From positions 1,178,001 to 1,242,000 of the forward strand of contig OY782746.1 in assembly GCA_963678095.2 (NCBI GenBank): a stretch of DNA of 64,000 nucleotides, in the 5' to 3' direction. The stretch is from G963678095 sp963678095. Its GTDB lineage: Bacteria > Bacillota > Negativicutes > Selenomonadales > Selenomonadaceae. Made by a program: the position numbers and the translations under genes. The notes under the pieces were generated by a model. It was not told where the DNA came from. It was given only the letters and a program-made list of their open reading frames with translations, and made no database searches. This document shows positions 18,357-27,123 of the stretch, in pieces; the first letter of the stretch is position 1, and every line of letters begins with the position of its first letter.

Positions 18357-18667
18357 GCTTCACCCAACTTACTAATCATACAAATACAAGCCGATATATC
18401 AGCAGTAACCCACTTTGTATTTCTATAAAAGATAACTTTACCAGTTAATTAATTTCGCCGGTAACACTGAAAACCCTTTATTTTCAAGCAACAAATGTCA
18501 TATATAAAATATATCCTTTACATAGGAAAAACCTATCGATTCTGTTTGCGTATCTTTATACTATCTTGGGCCAATGCCTGGAACATTTAACAAATCCGCC
18601 AAACAAACGATATCATAAATATATAGCTAAGAGCGAATCTTAAAACCAACAAAGGAGATGTAGTACT
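18357..18667. other. AT-rich divergent spacer
   Basis: A spacer between the DUF2294-like gene (minus) and the small orphan gene (plus). It contains GCCGATAT at about 18390-18397, which resembles the -10 of a flagellar sigma-28 promoter, but no good TAAA lies 15 bp before it. No RNA gene or repeat was seen. Confidence 0.35.
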
Positions 18668-19042
18668 ATGGTTCGTATCGCCTCTTCTCAGGCAGCCGAT
18701 AACTGCCTGCCGGCAGCAGCTGCTGAAAAAAAATCTCAGGCTGGCACCCTAGAGAGAAAATTTTCTGAAATCATCGCCGAAAGTATTGCCAATCCCCCCT
18801 TTGCCAATACCGGTGAAGCTGCAGATCAGCCGGCTGTAACCATTTCCAAAGTCATGCCGGATGGCTCCGTTCTGATCACCACCGTACAGGGAACTAAGAT
18901 CATTTCGCAAAAGCGGACCCGCAGCAACAATATTGCTGCCCAAAACAGTGAAAATTCCCTGCTTGTACAACCAAGCGTCACGAACAGTAAAATTCATAAA
19001 ACAAAGTTTATCCCCACGCTAACTGATAATATTCTCAACTAA
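18668..19042 (+). CDS. Small orphan protein, 124 residues
   Basis: No family recognised. The ATG at 18668 follows AAAGGAG by about 11 nt, and a strong terminator follows the stop, so it is an independent transcription unit and probably real. The sequence is polar and Ala/Ser/Asn-rich with no signal peptide or membrane span. The middle holds an ordered segment, TISKVMPDGSVLITTVQGT, that looks like a beta-hairpin with a PDGS turn. The ends look disordered. Cysteine occurs once. The function is unknown. Confidence 0.7.
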   Translation: MVRIASSQAADNCLPAAAAEKKSQAGTLERKFSEIIAESIANPPFANTGEAADQPAVTISKVMPDGSVLITTVQGTKIISQKRTRSNNIAAQNSENSLLVQPSVTNSKIHKTKFIPTLTDNILN

Positions 19043-19066
19043 AAACAATATTTTTATAAAAATTTC

Positions 19067-19123
19067 AAAATCCCCTGCCATTTTTCTGTTGCCATCACAG
19101 ACAAATGGCAGGGGATTTTGTTT
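19067..19123 (+). terminator. Terminator of the small orphan gene
   Basis: AAAATCCCCTGCCATTT pairs with AAATGGCAGGGGATTTT across a loop of about 18 nt, followed by GTTT. Confidence 0.85.
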
Positions 19124-19316
19124 AAAATAACGATAAATCACCAAGAGCAATAACTATGAAAAAATAAATTTCTTCTCCCAAATGAAACCCCAAAAAATCA
19201 CAAAAACTTTTGTCTGGGAAAAATATTTATGTCTAAGAATTTTTCAGCAGGATTCCTGTTTTTAGGCACGGAATACACAAACAGTACTTACTCTATAAAA
19301 ACAAGGAGATATTCCT

Positions 19317-20159
19317 ATGCAACGAACGGCACTTCCCCCCAACCGCTCACATCTTATGTTATCCCTTTTTCTTTTACTCCTTATTGCATACTGGGATTAC
19401 CTTACGATTCACGAGATTGATATGTCGGTTTTTTATCTTTTGCCGGTAGCTCTTACCGCTTGGTATAATGGACGGACCTACGGCTGGATTGCAGCTGCAC
19501 TTGCTGCTTTTTCCTGGGCAATAGCTGACTGGCTGGAAGACTACACCTATGCACTCCCCTGGGGTATTTATTGGGCCTCGGCCACACATTGCTTATTCTT
19601 TGCAATAACTGCTGAAATAACTTTCCGCTTACACCAGGCACACCTGGCATTGGATCAAGCGGCTAATTTTGATTTTCTTACCGGGCTTCTCAATCGGCGC
19701 GCGTTTCTTTATTTTGCCGAAAAAGAATGTCTGCGCAGCAAACGGTATGGACAGGCCCTTACTTTGTGCTATATAGATTTAGATCATTTTAAACAGGTCA
19801 ACGATACTATGGGGCACGAAGCAGGGGATCGCCTACTCCAGGAAGTTGCCCATGCCATGCTTTCACAGGTCCGGTCCACAGATCTTGTCGGAAGGTTGGG
19901 GGGCGATGAGTTTGCCCTGCTGCTCACAGAGACCCAGGATTGCACCCCTGCGATGATCGACCGCATTCATAAGGGACTGCAGCATGCAATGGATCAAGCG
20001 AACTGGCCGGTCACCTTTAGCATCGGTGCAATAAGCTGCCAAAAAGCCCCCGATACGATGGATGAATATATACGGCAGGCGGATGAACTGATGTATGAGG
20101 TGAAAAAAAATGGCAAAAATCATTTTCAGTATATTTTCCTCCCCCCTGCGTCCCCTTGA
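19317..20159 (+). CDS. Membrane diguanylate cyclase (GGDEF)
   Basis: Makes c-di-GMP from GTP. 280 residues: three to four N-terminal membrane spans (about residues 13-105, MASE-like, no extracytoplasmic sensor) and a C-terminal GGDEF domain beginning FDFLTGLLNRRAF. The active site RLGGDEFALLL is intact. The inhibitory I-site RSTD lies exactly five residues before GGDEF, so feedback inhibition by product is expected. The ATG at 19317 follows AAGGAGA by about 8 nt. It is a single gene. Confidence 0.95.
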   Translation: MQRTALPPNRSHLMLSLFLLLLIAYWDYLTIHEIDMSVFYLLPVALTAWYNGRTYGWIAAALAAFSWAIADWLEDYTYALPWGIYWASATHCLFFAITAEITFRLHQAHLALDQAANFDFLTGLLNRRAFLYFAEKECLRSKRYGQALTLCYIDLDHFKQVNDTMGHEAGDRLLQEVAHAMLSQVRSTDLVGRLGGDEFALLLTETQDCTPAMIDRIHKGLQHAMDQANWPVTFSIGAISCQKAPDTMDEYIRQADELMYEVKKNGKNHFQYIFLPPASP

Positions 20160-20331
20160 AAATCATCTTCAGCATCCCCATAAACATAGTTACGGGGACA
20201 TCGTTCGACATTCCACATACCAGCTTCAGGGATCTGCATCCTTTCTTTAACCATAACTTAATACAAAGATAACACTTCGCCAGCTTTCGGCGAATATACT
20301 GTATTAAAGAACTAGAAAGGATGTTGCTTTT

Positions 20332-21828
20332 ATGAAAAAACCCACCGGCAAAAAAAATTTATGTATTTTCAGTAGTGTATTAAGTATCAGCTTAATGCCC
20401 GGCATTATCCAGTCGCCAGCCTATGCGCAGCCCCCCACAGCGGTTATATCCACCTTTGATATTTCGAATACCGCTAAACTTACGCAAGCCGCCCCCGTTT
20501 ATCTGCAAAGTCCAAACTGGGCTCCGGCAACCAAAAACGACCTCAATGATTTTCTCAAACAATATGGGGTCCACTCTCCAGCTTATGATAACAAGCACCG
20601 GGCATATGCCGCTATCGATTTTGACAACACGACCTCTATTATGGATGTCGAAGAGCAACTGATGATTTGGCAGCTTGATCACCTGGCCTTTGCCATTAAA
20701 CCGGACGACCTCTCACAAATTCTTCGCTCCGGAATTTCCGAGGACAAGTTGACGCTCACCTACGGCGCAGACGACGGCAACGGCCGGCCGGTTACACTAA
20801 AAGCCGCCATAGACGATGCGGTAACCGACTATCGCATATTATATGCCAAGGGAGCTATAAAAAAGACAGGCGGCGATTTATCGGCCGAAGTAAAAAATTC
20901 CTTTGCCTATCAGGATTTTCGGGCAAAGATGCGCTGGCTTTATGACGCTGTTTCTGAAACAATGGACACTTCTGTTTCTTATCCATGGGTTACGTACTGG
21001 TTTACAGGTATGACGCCAGAAGAGGTCTTTCATCTGGCTTACCAATGCGATGCCTATTACGGAGATCCCGCCCAAGGGCAGTCTTGGACCAAAAGCAGCT
21101 ATGCAACACCAGATAGCGAAGTAGCTGCCGCAGGCAAAGTAACCGTATCCTTTAAACAGGGCATCACCGTTACCCCGGAGGTAAAGGAATTATACCATGC
21201 CCTGGCCACAAACGGCATTGACCCCTGGATTGTATCGGCTTCACAAGTGGATGTAGTCAAGGCAGCCGTAAAATACTTCAAAATTCCTGATGTTGCAGAT
21301 GTCGTAGGAATGACCAATAAACGCGCTGCCGACGGAACCTATATAAATGAATACGACTATGCCCTGCATGCCCAGACACAGGGCGTCGGAAAATCTCTCA
21401 GTATAGAAAAAATCATTCGTCCGCGCTACAATGGACAAGGTCCCATTTTCTGCGCGATGGACTCACAGGGCGATTTTAATTTTTGCACTGAATTTAAAGA
21501 TACCAAGGCTGTTTTAATCATGAACCGTCAGCGAAAAGACGATGCCGCTTTATGTGCCGCCATTGCAGTCTATGAACAGCAGCATGCCATATCCTTACTG
21601 GATGCCAATAAAAACAATGATGTAAAATATATTCTTCAAGGACGCAATGAAACGCTGGGGCAGCTATGGCCTGCAACCGAAACACAATTTTTAGGAAAGA
21701 ATACTTCCGTTTTCTTATCAGAACGAGCATTACATGCGATACAGGATTTAGAAAGCGGAGTCCCTATTTCGAAAATGCTGTCCCAAAACACAAAGCTTAA
21801 AGATTACCTTGGCTATAAAAGCAGATAA
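20332..21828 (+). CDS. Exported HAD-type phosphatase, PchP-like
   Basis: A 498-residue secreted hydrolase with a signal peptide (about 1-32, cleavage near AYA-QPP). HAD motifs are clear: IDFDNTTSIMD (motif I, nucleophile Asp and acid-base Asp), WIVSASQVDV (motif II), a Lys in GVGKSLSIEK (motif III) and AMDSQGDFNF (motif IV). The pattern and length resemble Pseudomonas phosphorylcholine phosphatase and related exported HAD proteins, so it may release phosphate from small phospho-esters in the periplasm. The substrate is not proven. It stands alone, preceded by AAAGGATG. Confidence 0.82.
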   Translation: MKKPTGKKNLCIFSSVLSISLMPGIIQSPAYAQPPTAVISTFDISNTAKLTQAAPVYLQSPNWAPATKNDLNDFLKQYGVHSPAYDNKHRAYAAIDFDNTTSIMDVEEQLMIWQLDHLAFAIKPDDLSQILRSGISEDKLTLTYGADDGNGRPVTLKAAIDDAVTDYRILYAKGAIKKTGGDLSAEVKNSFAYQDFRAKMRWLYDAVSETMDTSVSYPWVTYWFTGMTPEEVFHLAYQCDAYYGDPAQGQSWTKSSYATPDSEVAAAGKVTVSFKQGITVTPEVKELYHALATNGIDPWIVSASQVDVVKAAVKYFKIPDVADVVGMTNKRAADGTYINEYDYALHAQTQGVGKSLSIEKIIRPRYNGQGPIFCAMDSQGDFNFCTEFKDTKAVLIMNRQRKDDAALCAAIAVYEQQHAISLLDANKNNDVKYILQGRNETLGQLWPATETQFLGKNTSVFLSERALHAIQDLESGVPISKMLSQNTKLKDYLGYKSR

Positions 21829-21859
21829 AAGCTCCGGGATCACAAACAATTCCCCATGT

Positions 21860-22140
21860 ATTGATACGAGCCAAGCCTATAAGGCGCTCTTACTTGCCTG
21901 CACCTAAAAGTGCGGGCTTTCTCTTTGTTCAAGCTGTATATTATTTACGGCGATACTTCGGCGTAAATATTACGTGATACTAGCACATCCATTTCGTGTT
22001 TGCTAGACTTTTATCCATAAATCTCATTCCTCCGTTTACTTAATGTGGCCTGAACAATCACATTATAACGCGTCGAATGAGATTTTTTGTATAACATATT
22101 AGATCAGCTCAGCCACCCGTTAAACGGGTGGGTTTTCGTT
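21860..22140 (-). mobile_element. Relic of an IS200/IS605-type element
   Basis: A non-coding stretch has the features of an IS200 element that lost most of its transposase. The upstream end has a small hairpin, CCACCCGT-TAA-ACGGGTGG (22113-22131). A ribosome site GGAGGAATGAG and the first codons of a TnpA gene follow (22018 downwards). The far end has a second imperfect hairpin, GCCTGCAC...GTGCGGGC (21896-21917). The outer limits are approximate. It has an internal deletion and cannot move by itself. Confidence 0.6.
21941..22018 (-). pseudogene. Remnant of IS200-type TnpA transposase (first 25 codons)
   Basis: Translation from the ATG at 22018 gives MDKSLANTKWMC, an in-frame TAG (21980-21982), then YHVIFTPKYRRK and a stop. 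This matches the N-terminus of Y1 transposases of the IS200 family (W-x-C-x-YHVVF-x-PKYRRK). The rest, including the catalytic tyrosine and the HUH motif, is missing. The GGAGG site is still intact 10 nt upstream. Confidence 0.75.
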
Positions 22141-22176
22141 TCAGCCTATGGCCTCAACCTGCTAAAGCACAAACGA

Positions 22177-22226
22177 AAAACTCCAGGGCTGGTGCCATTT
22201 ACCACACCAGCCCTGGAGTTTTCTTT
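22177..22226. terminator. Bidirectional terminator
   Basis: AAAACTCCAGGGCTGGTG pairs with CACCAGCCCTGGAGTTTT, an 18-bp stem with T runs on both sides. It lies between the HAD phosphatase/IS relic (plus) and the porin (minus). Confidence 0.88.
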
Positions 22227-22301
22227 CCTATATAATTTCCCGGTCAATCGTTATAATCGCTTGGCAGCCTTTGTCACGAACTTGCCCGATCTTATAAAGT
22301 A

Positions 22302-23687
22302 TTAGAATTTCGCCGTAAACCAGAGTCGGTATTGTTGCTGATCTTCCGGTTTAGCGGCAGTGTCTGCCGGTGACACCAATTTGGCATATTCCAAAGTTGC
22401 TGTATAATTCTTGCTGAAGGCATAATTATAATCTATAAAGTATTCCTTAAAATCAGCTGCCTGGTCTTTAATCACAATCGGCAAATTGCTCAAAGCCCCG
22501 AGCATCGAAGCCGCCTTGGCATCAACGTATGTGAGGGACAGATTACTGTCGCCTTTTTTTGCCAATTTTTGCGTACCGATAACGGTATTGAGTGCCCACA
22601 TATTACTTCCGTTGCCATTTGCTGAAGATCCCGCATTCATGGCAGTCCCGCCGTTATGGGCATATTGCAGCCCTACCGAAAGCTTTGGATTAACCATATA
22701 ATTCACATTGGCAATTGTCCATTTTATATGCGTCGCATCGCCGTTTGGATTGAGCGTCGCATCGACCGCAGCATTATTATTGGACAGATCAAAATAGCTG
22801 ATCCCATAGCTCCAGTTGTTCTGAACCGTATTAATCCCCAGCCCCATCACATCAAGATTCTCAAAAAGGGTTGTCGCTCCCCAGGATCCACTGTCATACA
22901 CAACGCCTTTAACAAAGCGTCCATAAGAGGCATTGAGATTGTAATCCCCAAGCTTTGTACCAAGACTCAAACCATCAAAGCTAAACGCACCCGAATCAAT
23001 TAACATTCCATTTTTATCGACACTGAAGGCCTGCCGTCCAATTGTAACATTTGTATTATTGCCAAGATCAGAGGTCAAATATACCCGATCGATCGCCGTA
23101 TTGCTGTTGGCATTACTTTGTCCATTATCGCCAAAGGTCTGCGACGTACTGGAATTAAACTTGGCCTTATCGGGTTCGCGGTTAACGAGGCGGAACCCAG
23201 CCGTCGTGGTATCATCGACTTTTGCTGTAGCATTAAGGCGCAAGCGATAGTCAGAAGCTACGGTGCTGGCTTTATTTCCATTAGCATACCCGTCACTCGT
23301 AGAACGAATTCGAATTTCGCCGGAAAGATTTACGTTTGGCTGTTTAGCCTCGAGTTTTCCGACCCGTGCCCCAAGACTGGCGAGTTCATCTTTGTATTCC
23401 TTGGAAAGTTTATCTATAACCGCCTTATCCTCATCGCTGGCCTGGCCCTGCTTTGTCATCGCATTGGCTACAATCTGAGCCATCTCATAACGAGTTATGG
23501 TCTGATTTCCACGAAAAGTTCCGTCCCCATAGCCTTCTAAAATTCCGTCCTGTGCGAGTTTGGTCACGGCACTATAGGCCCAGTTATCCTTAGGCACATC
23601 GCTAAACGGATCCGCTGCGGCAAACGTGGTGCTGGCAGTACCAATAATCATTGCTGTCGTAATTGTGGTTATAAGCGTTTTGTTCAT
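22302..23687 (-). CDS. SLH-domain outer-membrane porin (OmpM-like)
   Basis: Major outer-membrane protein type of Negativicutes, 461 residues. Signal peptide (1-24), one SLH domain (about 26-80, FSDVPKDNWAYSAVTKLAQDG and ITRYEMAQIVANAM) that ties the membrane to the peptidoglycan layer, a short coiled coil (about 85-112) and a beta-barrel to the end. The last residues, LWFTAKF, end in Phe as BamA substrates do. The barrel is rich in alternating strands and Asn/Gly loops. It would form a diffusion channel and anchor the outer membrane. The leader before the ATG is long and AT-rich; no other gene is in the unit. Confidence 0.93.
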   Translation of the reverse strand: MNKTLITTITTAMIIGTASTTFAAADPFSDVPKDNWAYSAVTKLAQDGILEGYGDGTFRGNQTITRYEMAQIVANAMTKQGQASDEDKAVIDKLSKEYKDELASLGARVGKLEAKQPNVNLSGEIRIRSTSDGYANGNKASTVASDYRLRLNATAKVDDTTTAGFRLVNREPDKAKFNSSTSQTFGDNGQSNANSNTAIDRVYLTSDLGNNTNVTIGRQAFSVDKNGMLIDSGAFSFDGLSLGTKLGDYNLNASYGRFVKGVVYDSGSWGATTLFENLDVMGLGINTVQNNWSYGISYFDLSNNNAAVDATLNPNGDATHIKWTIANVNYMVNPKLSVGLQYAHNGGTAMNAGSSANGNGSNMWALNTVIGTQKLAKKGDSNLSLTYVDAKAASMLGALSNLPIVIKDQAADFKEYFIDYNYAFSKNYTATLEYAKLVSPADTAAKPEDQQQYRLWFTAKF

Positions 23688-23906
23688 AAAAAAATTCCTC
23701 CTGCTATTCTATTCAGGCTGAAACTTTTAAAAAAGCCCCTTTTTAAGTAGCCTTGTTTCCTTAAAAATCACTTTCTCTATGTATTTTCAACCTGCTTTAA
23801 AAATAACACAAAACATCGACCATTATATTAACGTCAGGTAAACAGTTTGTAAATAATTGGATCGCAAGCGATGATTGGAACATTTATGAAATCAATTTTT
23901 CTACAT

Positions 23907-23945
23907 AAAAAAACGCCGCGGCAAAAACAAGCGTGCAGCGACGTT
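23907..23945 (-). terminator. Terminator of the zinc-ribbon pair
   Basis: ACGTCGCTGC and GCCGCGGCGT pair with one mismatch on the minus strand, followed by seven T. It lies 13 bp after the stop of the 23958 gene. Confidence 0.75.
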
Positions 23946-23957
23946 TTCCTTATGGAT

Positions 23958-24455
23958 TTATTTTATGCCAATAAATTTTTCAAACAATTTCCGGCGGAGT
24001 TTCGGCAACATAATATGTCGTTTATTTGATTCCTCTATTTTATGAGAGACAAGTTCCCCTTTATTCAAATACCGGAATTTTTCAACCATATCAAGACTCG
24101 CCATTTCGCCATATATATTCAAACGAATTTTACAACCCTGTACCCCTGTAACCGCTCCAATGAATCGTTCCAAAAAATTTTGTAAATTTTCATAAAAGCA
24201 ATTGTCATATAAGGTCTTGTTATAAGAAAATATTTTAACTGTTACATCACAAAGGCCATCTATTACTTTTAATTTTAGACAAGGATAACATTTTGTCAAC
24301 CCAGACAATAGTTCAAATATCTGTGTTTCCTTAAGATCTGCTTGTCCGACAGCTTCCATGCCAATTTTTTCTATAATAATTTCCCCCGAAACCGTTAGTT
24401 GCCGGGCAAGTAAACCTGCCGCCAAATAATTTTTGGTCCATTCTGCTGCCCTCAT
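23958..24455 (-). CDS. Hypothetical protein translationally coupled to zinc-ribbon gene
   Basis: 165 residues, no recognised family. Its ATG overlaps the upstream gene's stop (TGATG), so translation of the two is coupled. The sequence has no membrane span or signal. Cysteines and a basic C-terminus (KRHIMLPKLRRKLFEKF) are visible. The central part (KCYPCLKLKVIDGLCDVTVKIF) looks like alternating strands. Its function probably depends on the zinc-ribbon partner. Confidence 0.7.
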   Translation of the reverse strand: MRAAEWTKNYLAAGLLARQLTVSGEIIIEKIGMEAVGQADLKETQIFELLSGLTKCYPCLKLKVIDGLCDVTVKIFSYNKTLYDNCFYENLQNFLERFIGAVTGVQGCKIRLNIYGEMASLDMVEKFRYLNKGELVSHKIEESNKRHIMLPKLRRKLFEKFIGIK

Positions 24456-24994
24456 CAGTCAGCCACCGCATCATGCTCAACTGCGTGCTGTTTATCCCGA
24501 TCAATTTCTGCATCACAATGCCGGCAAATCGTATCAACAGATAAAATTTCCTCTTTGCAAAAAGGACATAGTTCTGTTTTTATATCGCGAAGATCCTGAT
24601 GACAATACCTGCAGCGGATAGCTTCTTTTTTAATTTTCTCCTTACAATAAGGACACAATTTGTCCTCCCCGGGGTTCAGCAAACCTCTTGCTTTTTCCTG
24701 GGCCACCGCCAACGGGTCACTATTCCCTTGTGTCAGCTGATTTTCGACCTGTTGAAATTTCATTTCTGTAATTTTCTCGTTGGTGGCTACTCTATCGCGT
24801 AACTGTTGATGATCCATTCGCATCTCAGACATGTCTTCCGCTACTTTTTTATCTTTTAGCAGTGCCAGCACTAGCCCCGCAAGAAGAGGGCTAAAAACAA
24901 AAGCCAATAATCCCCATGCAACCGGATTACGATTTTTTGAGTTTGCATAATACCCTACCGCAACACAAAATCCCAACCAAACTAAAATTTCCAT
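24455..24994 (-). CDS. Membrane protein with two zinc ribbons
   Basis: 179 residues. One or two membrane spans at the N-terminus (about 4-46) are followed by a short coiled coil, then two CxxC-x(10-11)-CxxC ribbons: CPYCKEKIKKEAIRCRYC and CPFCKEEILSVDTICRHC. Similar zinc-ribbon membrane proteins occur widely in Firmicutes with no assigned role. The tail is acidic and His-containing. It overlaps the next gene by one base of the stop/start pair. Confidence 0.8.
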   Translation of the reverse strand: MEILVWLGFCVAVGYYANSKNRNPVAWGLLAFVFSPLLAGLVLALLKDKKVAEDMSEMRMDHQQLRDRVATNEKITEMKFQQVENQLTQGNSDPLAVAQEKARGLLNPGEDKLCPYCKEKIKKEAIRCRYCHQDLRDIKTELCPFCKEEILSVDTICRHCDAEIDRDKQHAVEHDAVAD

Positions 24995-25221
24995 ACTCGT
25001 AACATCTCCTTAAAATATATGCTAATCCCCACCGCTTTCCTCTATACTCCCTTTTGTATAGAGCCTATAGAAATTATCTCCCTAAAAAACCTACAAGCAG
25101 TCTAACCCTAACTTTCTACAGGTATTCTTCTCATTCTATGCAAATGCATATTATAAGTTTACATAGCCAGTCAATTTTTGTCAAAACTAAACCATGCCGT
25201 TCATATTTTAGTTACTACTGG

Positions 25222-26343
25222 TTATTCGTCTAAATAAGGTAAAAAAATAGTAATTTGCATTCCCCGTGGTTCTGTATTTTTCGCCAGAATTTCTCCACCA
25301 TGGCTTTCAACAAGCTGCTTTGCCAGAGCCAGCCCTATTCCTGAACCGCCACTTTGTCGATTGCGGGATTTTTCTCCACGATAAAAGTGATCAAAAATAT
25401 ACGGCATATCTTCCGGTAAAATTCCCGGTCCAAAATCGCGAACTTGAACCTTCAACCTGTTCTTTCCAGCTTCAGATGGCAGGAATTCACTATGCAGGAC
25501 AATTTTTGTTCCCGCATCTGTATAGCGAACTGCATTTACTATAATATTATACAATACCTGCAGGATCCGATCTTCGTCGAGCTTGATCATCGGCAGATTA
25601 TCCGCCAGCTCATAAGAAAACATCAGTTCTTTTTCCTCAAGTAACGGCAAAAGCATATCTGCCGCACGCCCAATCAATTGATTTATCGTCACTGCCTTTT
25701 TATGCAGTTCCAACTGCCTGACTTCTGCTAAGGACAAATCCCTGAGGTCTGTCACCAGCCGCGTCAGCCGCAATACCTCCTCCTGCATAGAAAATAGCCT
25801 TGTCGGTTCCGGCTTGATTACGCCGTCGAGCATGCTCTCCAGATTTCCATTTAAAATAGTCAATGGAGTCCGCAATTCATGCGCAATATTCGCCAGCAGT
25901 TCACGGCGCAGACGCTCATTTTTAGCCAAGCCGGCTGACATCTGATTAAAAATATTTGCCAACTCACCAACCTCATCTTTTGATTGTACCCGCACCGTCC
26001 GGCCCAGCTCTCCCCCACGGATCAGCTCCGCTGCCTGGCGCAAAGCACGCAGCGGAACTGTTATATTACGCGCTAGAATATAGCTGGCAAAAAAGCCGAG
26101 CAAAGCAAACACCATCCCCACCCACAACAGTGATTCGTGAACCGAATGTAAAAAATCCAGTTCTGGTGTTCCCAGGGAATTCATGGCCATAAGGTCCGAT
26201 GTTGCGCCCTGCATTGTCAAATACTCGCGAAACAGGGCCTCCATCTGCCAATTCGCCAGATAAATCAGGCTAAGCACCGTTACCGTCAGCAATAAAAAAG
26301 TCAATCCCGTAATGCGATACATAAGACTATTAATTTTTTTCAT
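25222..26343 (-). CDS. Sensor histidine kinase (BaeS-like)
   Basis: Membrane sensor of 373 residues. Two spans (about 8-30 and 75-95) flank a short extracytoplasmic loop of only about 40 residues with several Met. HAMP follows, then HisKA with the phospho-acceptor in ANIAHELRTPLTIL, and HATPase with NAVRYTD (N box), DFGPGI (G1) and GGSGIGLALAKQL (G2). The ATG at 26343 is preferred because GGTGAT lies just before it, though 26349 is possible. It overlaps the response-regulator stop by 14 bases. The small sensor loop resembles those that detect envelope stress or metals. Confidence 0.92.
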   Translation of the reverse strand: MKKINSLMYRITGLTFLLLTVTVLSLIYLANWQMEALFREYLTMQGATSDLMAMNSLGTPELDFLHSVHESLLWVGMVFALLGFFASYILARNITVPLRALRQAAELIRGGELGRTVRVQSKDEVGELANIFNQMSAGLAKNERLRRELLANIAHELRTPLTILNGNLESMLDGVIKPEPTRLFSMQEEVLRLTRLVTDLRDLSLAEVRQLELHKKAVTINQLIGRAADMLLPLLEEKELMFSYELADNLPMIKLDEDRILQVLYNIIVNAVRYTDAGTKIVLHSEFLPSEAGKNRLKVQVRDFGPGILPEDMPYIFDHFYRGEKSRNRQSGGSGIGLALAKQLVESHGGEILAKNTEPRGMQITIFLPYLDE

Positions 26344-27034
26344 TTTCATCACCAGCAAATTTATAGCCAACACCATATACCGTCAGGATATATTGTGGTT
26401 TTTTTGAGTCCGGCTCCACTTTGCGACGCAAGTTGCGGATATGCGCATCAATCGTTCTCTCATAGCCATCAAAAGCAAAACCATGCGTGTTTTCCATCAG
26501 CTGCAATCGATTAAATACTCGCCGGGGACTCTTCATCAGTACTTCAAGCAGTTTAAACTCAATCGGAGTCAATTCTAAAGCCGTGCCTTTATACCAAACG
26601 GCATGCTGCTGTAAATCCATCACCATATCACGAAATTCCAGTATATGCTTCGGCTCAATGACTTCACCATGAACGCGCCGCAAAAGAGCCCGGACTCTGG
26701 CAATAACTTCTTTTATGCTAAAGGGTTTCGTTACATAATCATCCGCCCCCATTTCAAGACCAATCACCCGATCACTTTCATCATCTTTGGCCGTCAGCAT
26801 GATGATCGGCAGATCATTGTGCTGGCGAATCCGACGGCAGACCTCACGGCCATCCATTCCCGGCAACATCAAATCAAGAAGCACAAGGCTCGGTTTATGC
26901 CGGGCTATCATCTGTAAGGCCGCTTGTCCATCACGGGCTGTGTGGACAACAAAATTTTCTTTAAGAAAATATGTCTTCATAATTTCCAGCAGTTTCACAT
27001 CATCATCTACAACAAGCACAGAATACTGCACCAT
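26330..27034 (-). CDS. OmpR-family response regulator
   Basis: DNA-binding regulator of 234 residues paired with the kinase that follows. The receiver has VVDDD near the start, phospho-acceptor Asp54 in LLDLMLPGMDG, the Thr of MLTAKDD and the Lys of VTKPFS. The C-terminal winged helix (about 135-228) has LTPIEFKLLEVL and RTIDAHIRNLRRKVE. AAGGAGGGG lies upstream of the ATG. A terminator directly upstream (27088-27122) closes the membrane-protein gene, so this pair has its own promoter. Confidence 0.95.
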   Translation of the reverse strand: MVQYSVLVVDDDVKLLEIMKTYFLKENFVVHTARDGQAALQMIARHKPSLVLLDLMLPGMDGREVCRRIRQHNDLPIIMLTAKDDESDRVIGLEMGADDYVTKPFSIKEVIARVRALLRRVHGEVIEPKHILEFRDMVMDLQQHAVWYKGTALELTPIEFKLLEVLMKSPRRVFNRLQLMENTHGFAFDGYERTIDAHIRNLRRKVEPDSKKPQYILTVYGVGYKFAGDENEKN

Positions 27035-27087
27035 AAAATCCCCTCCTTGAAATATATATTAAACGAAAATGATCCGTTTGCAAATGC

Positions 27088-27122
27088 AAAAAAGCGAAGC
27101 TGTGTTTCAAGCTTCGCTTTTT
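27088..27122 (-). terminator. Terminator between membrane protein and response regulator
   Basis: AAAAAAGCGAAGC pairs with GCTTCGCTTTTTT across a 10-nt loop; T runs on both strands. It begins two bases after the 27124 stop. Confidence 0.88.
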
Positions 27123-27123
27123 C

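Noticed and set aside
18380..18400. Possible sigma-28 flagellar promoter
   Set aside because: GCCGATAT fits the -10, but no TAAA lies at the right distance and the next gene is 270 bp away.
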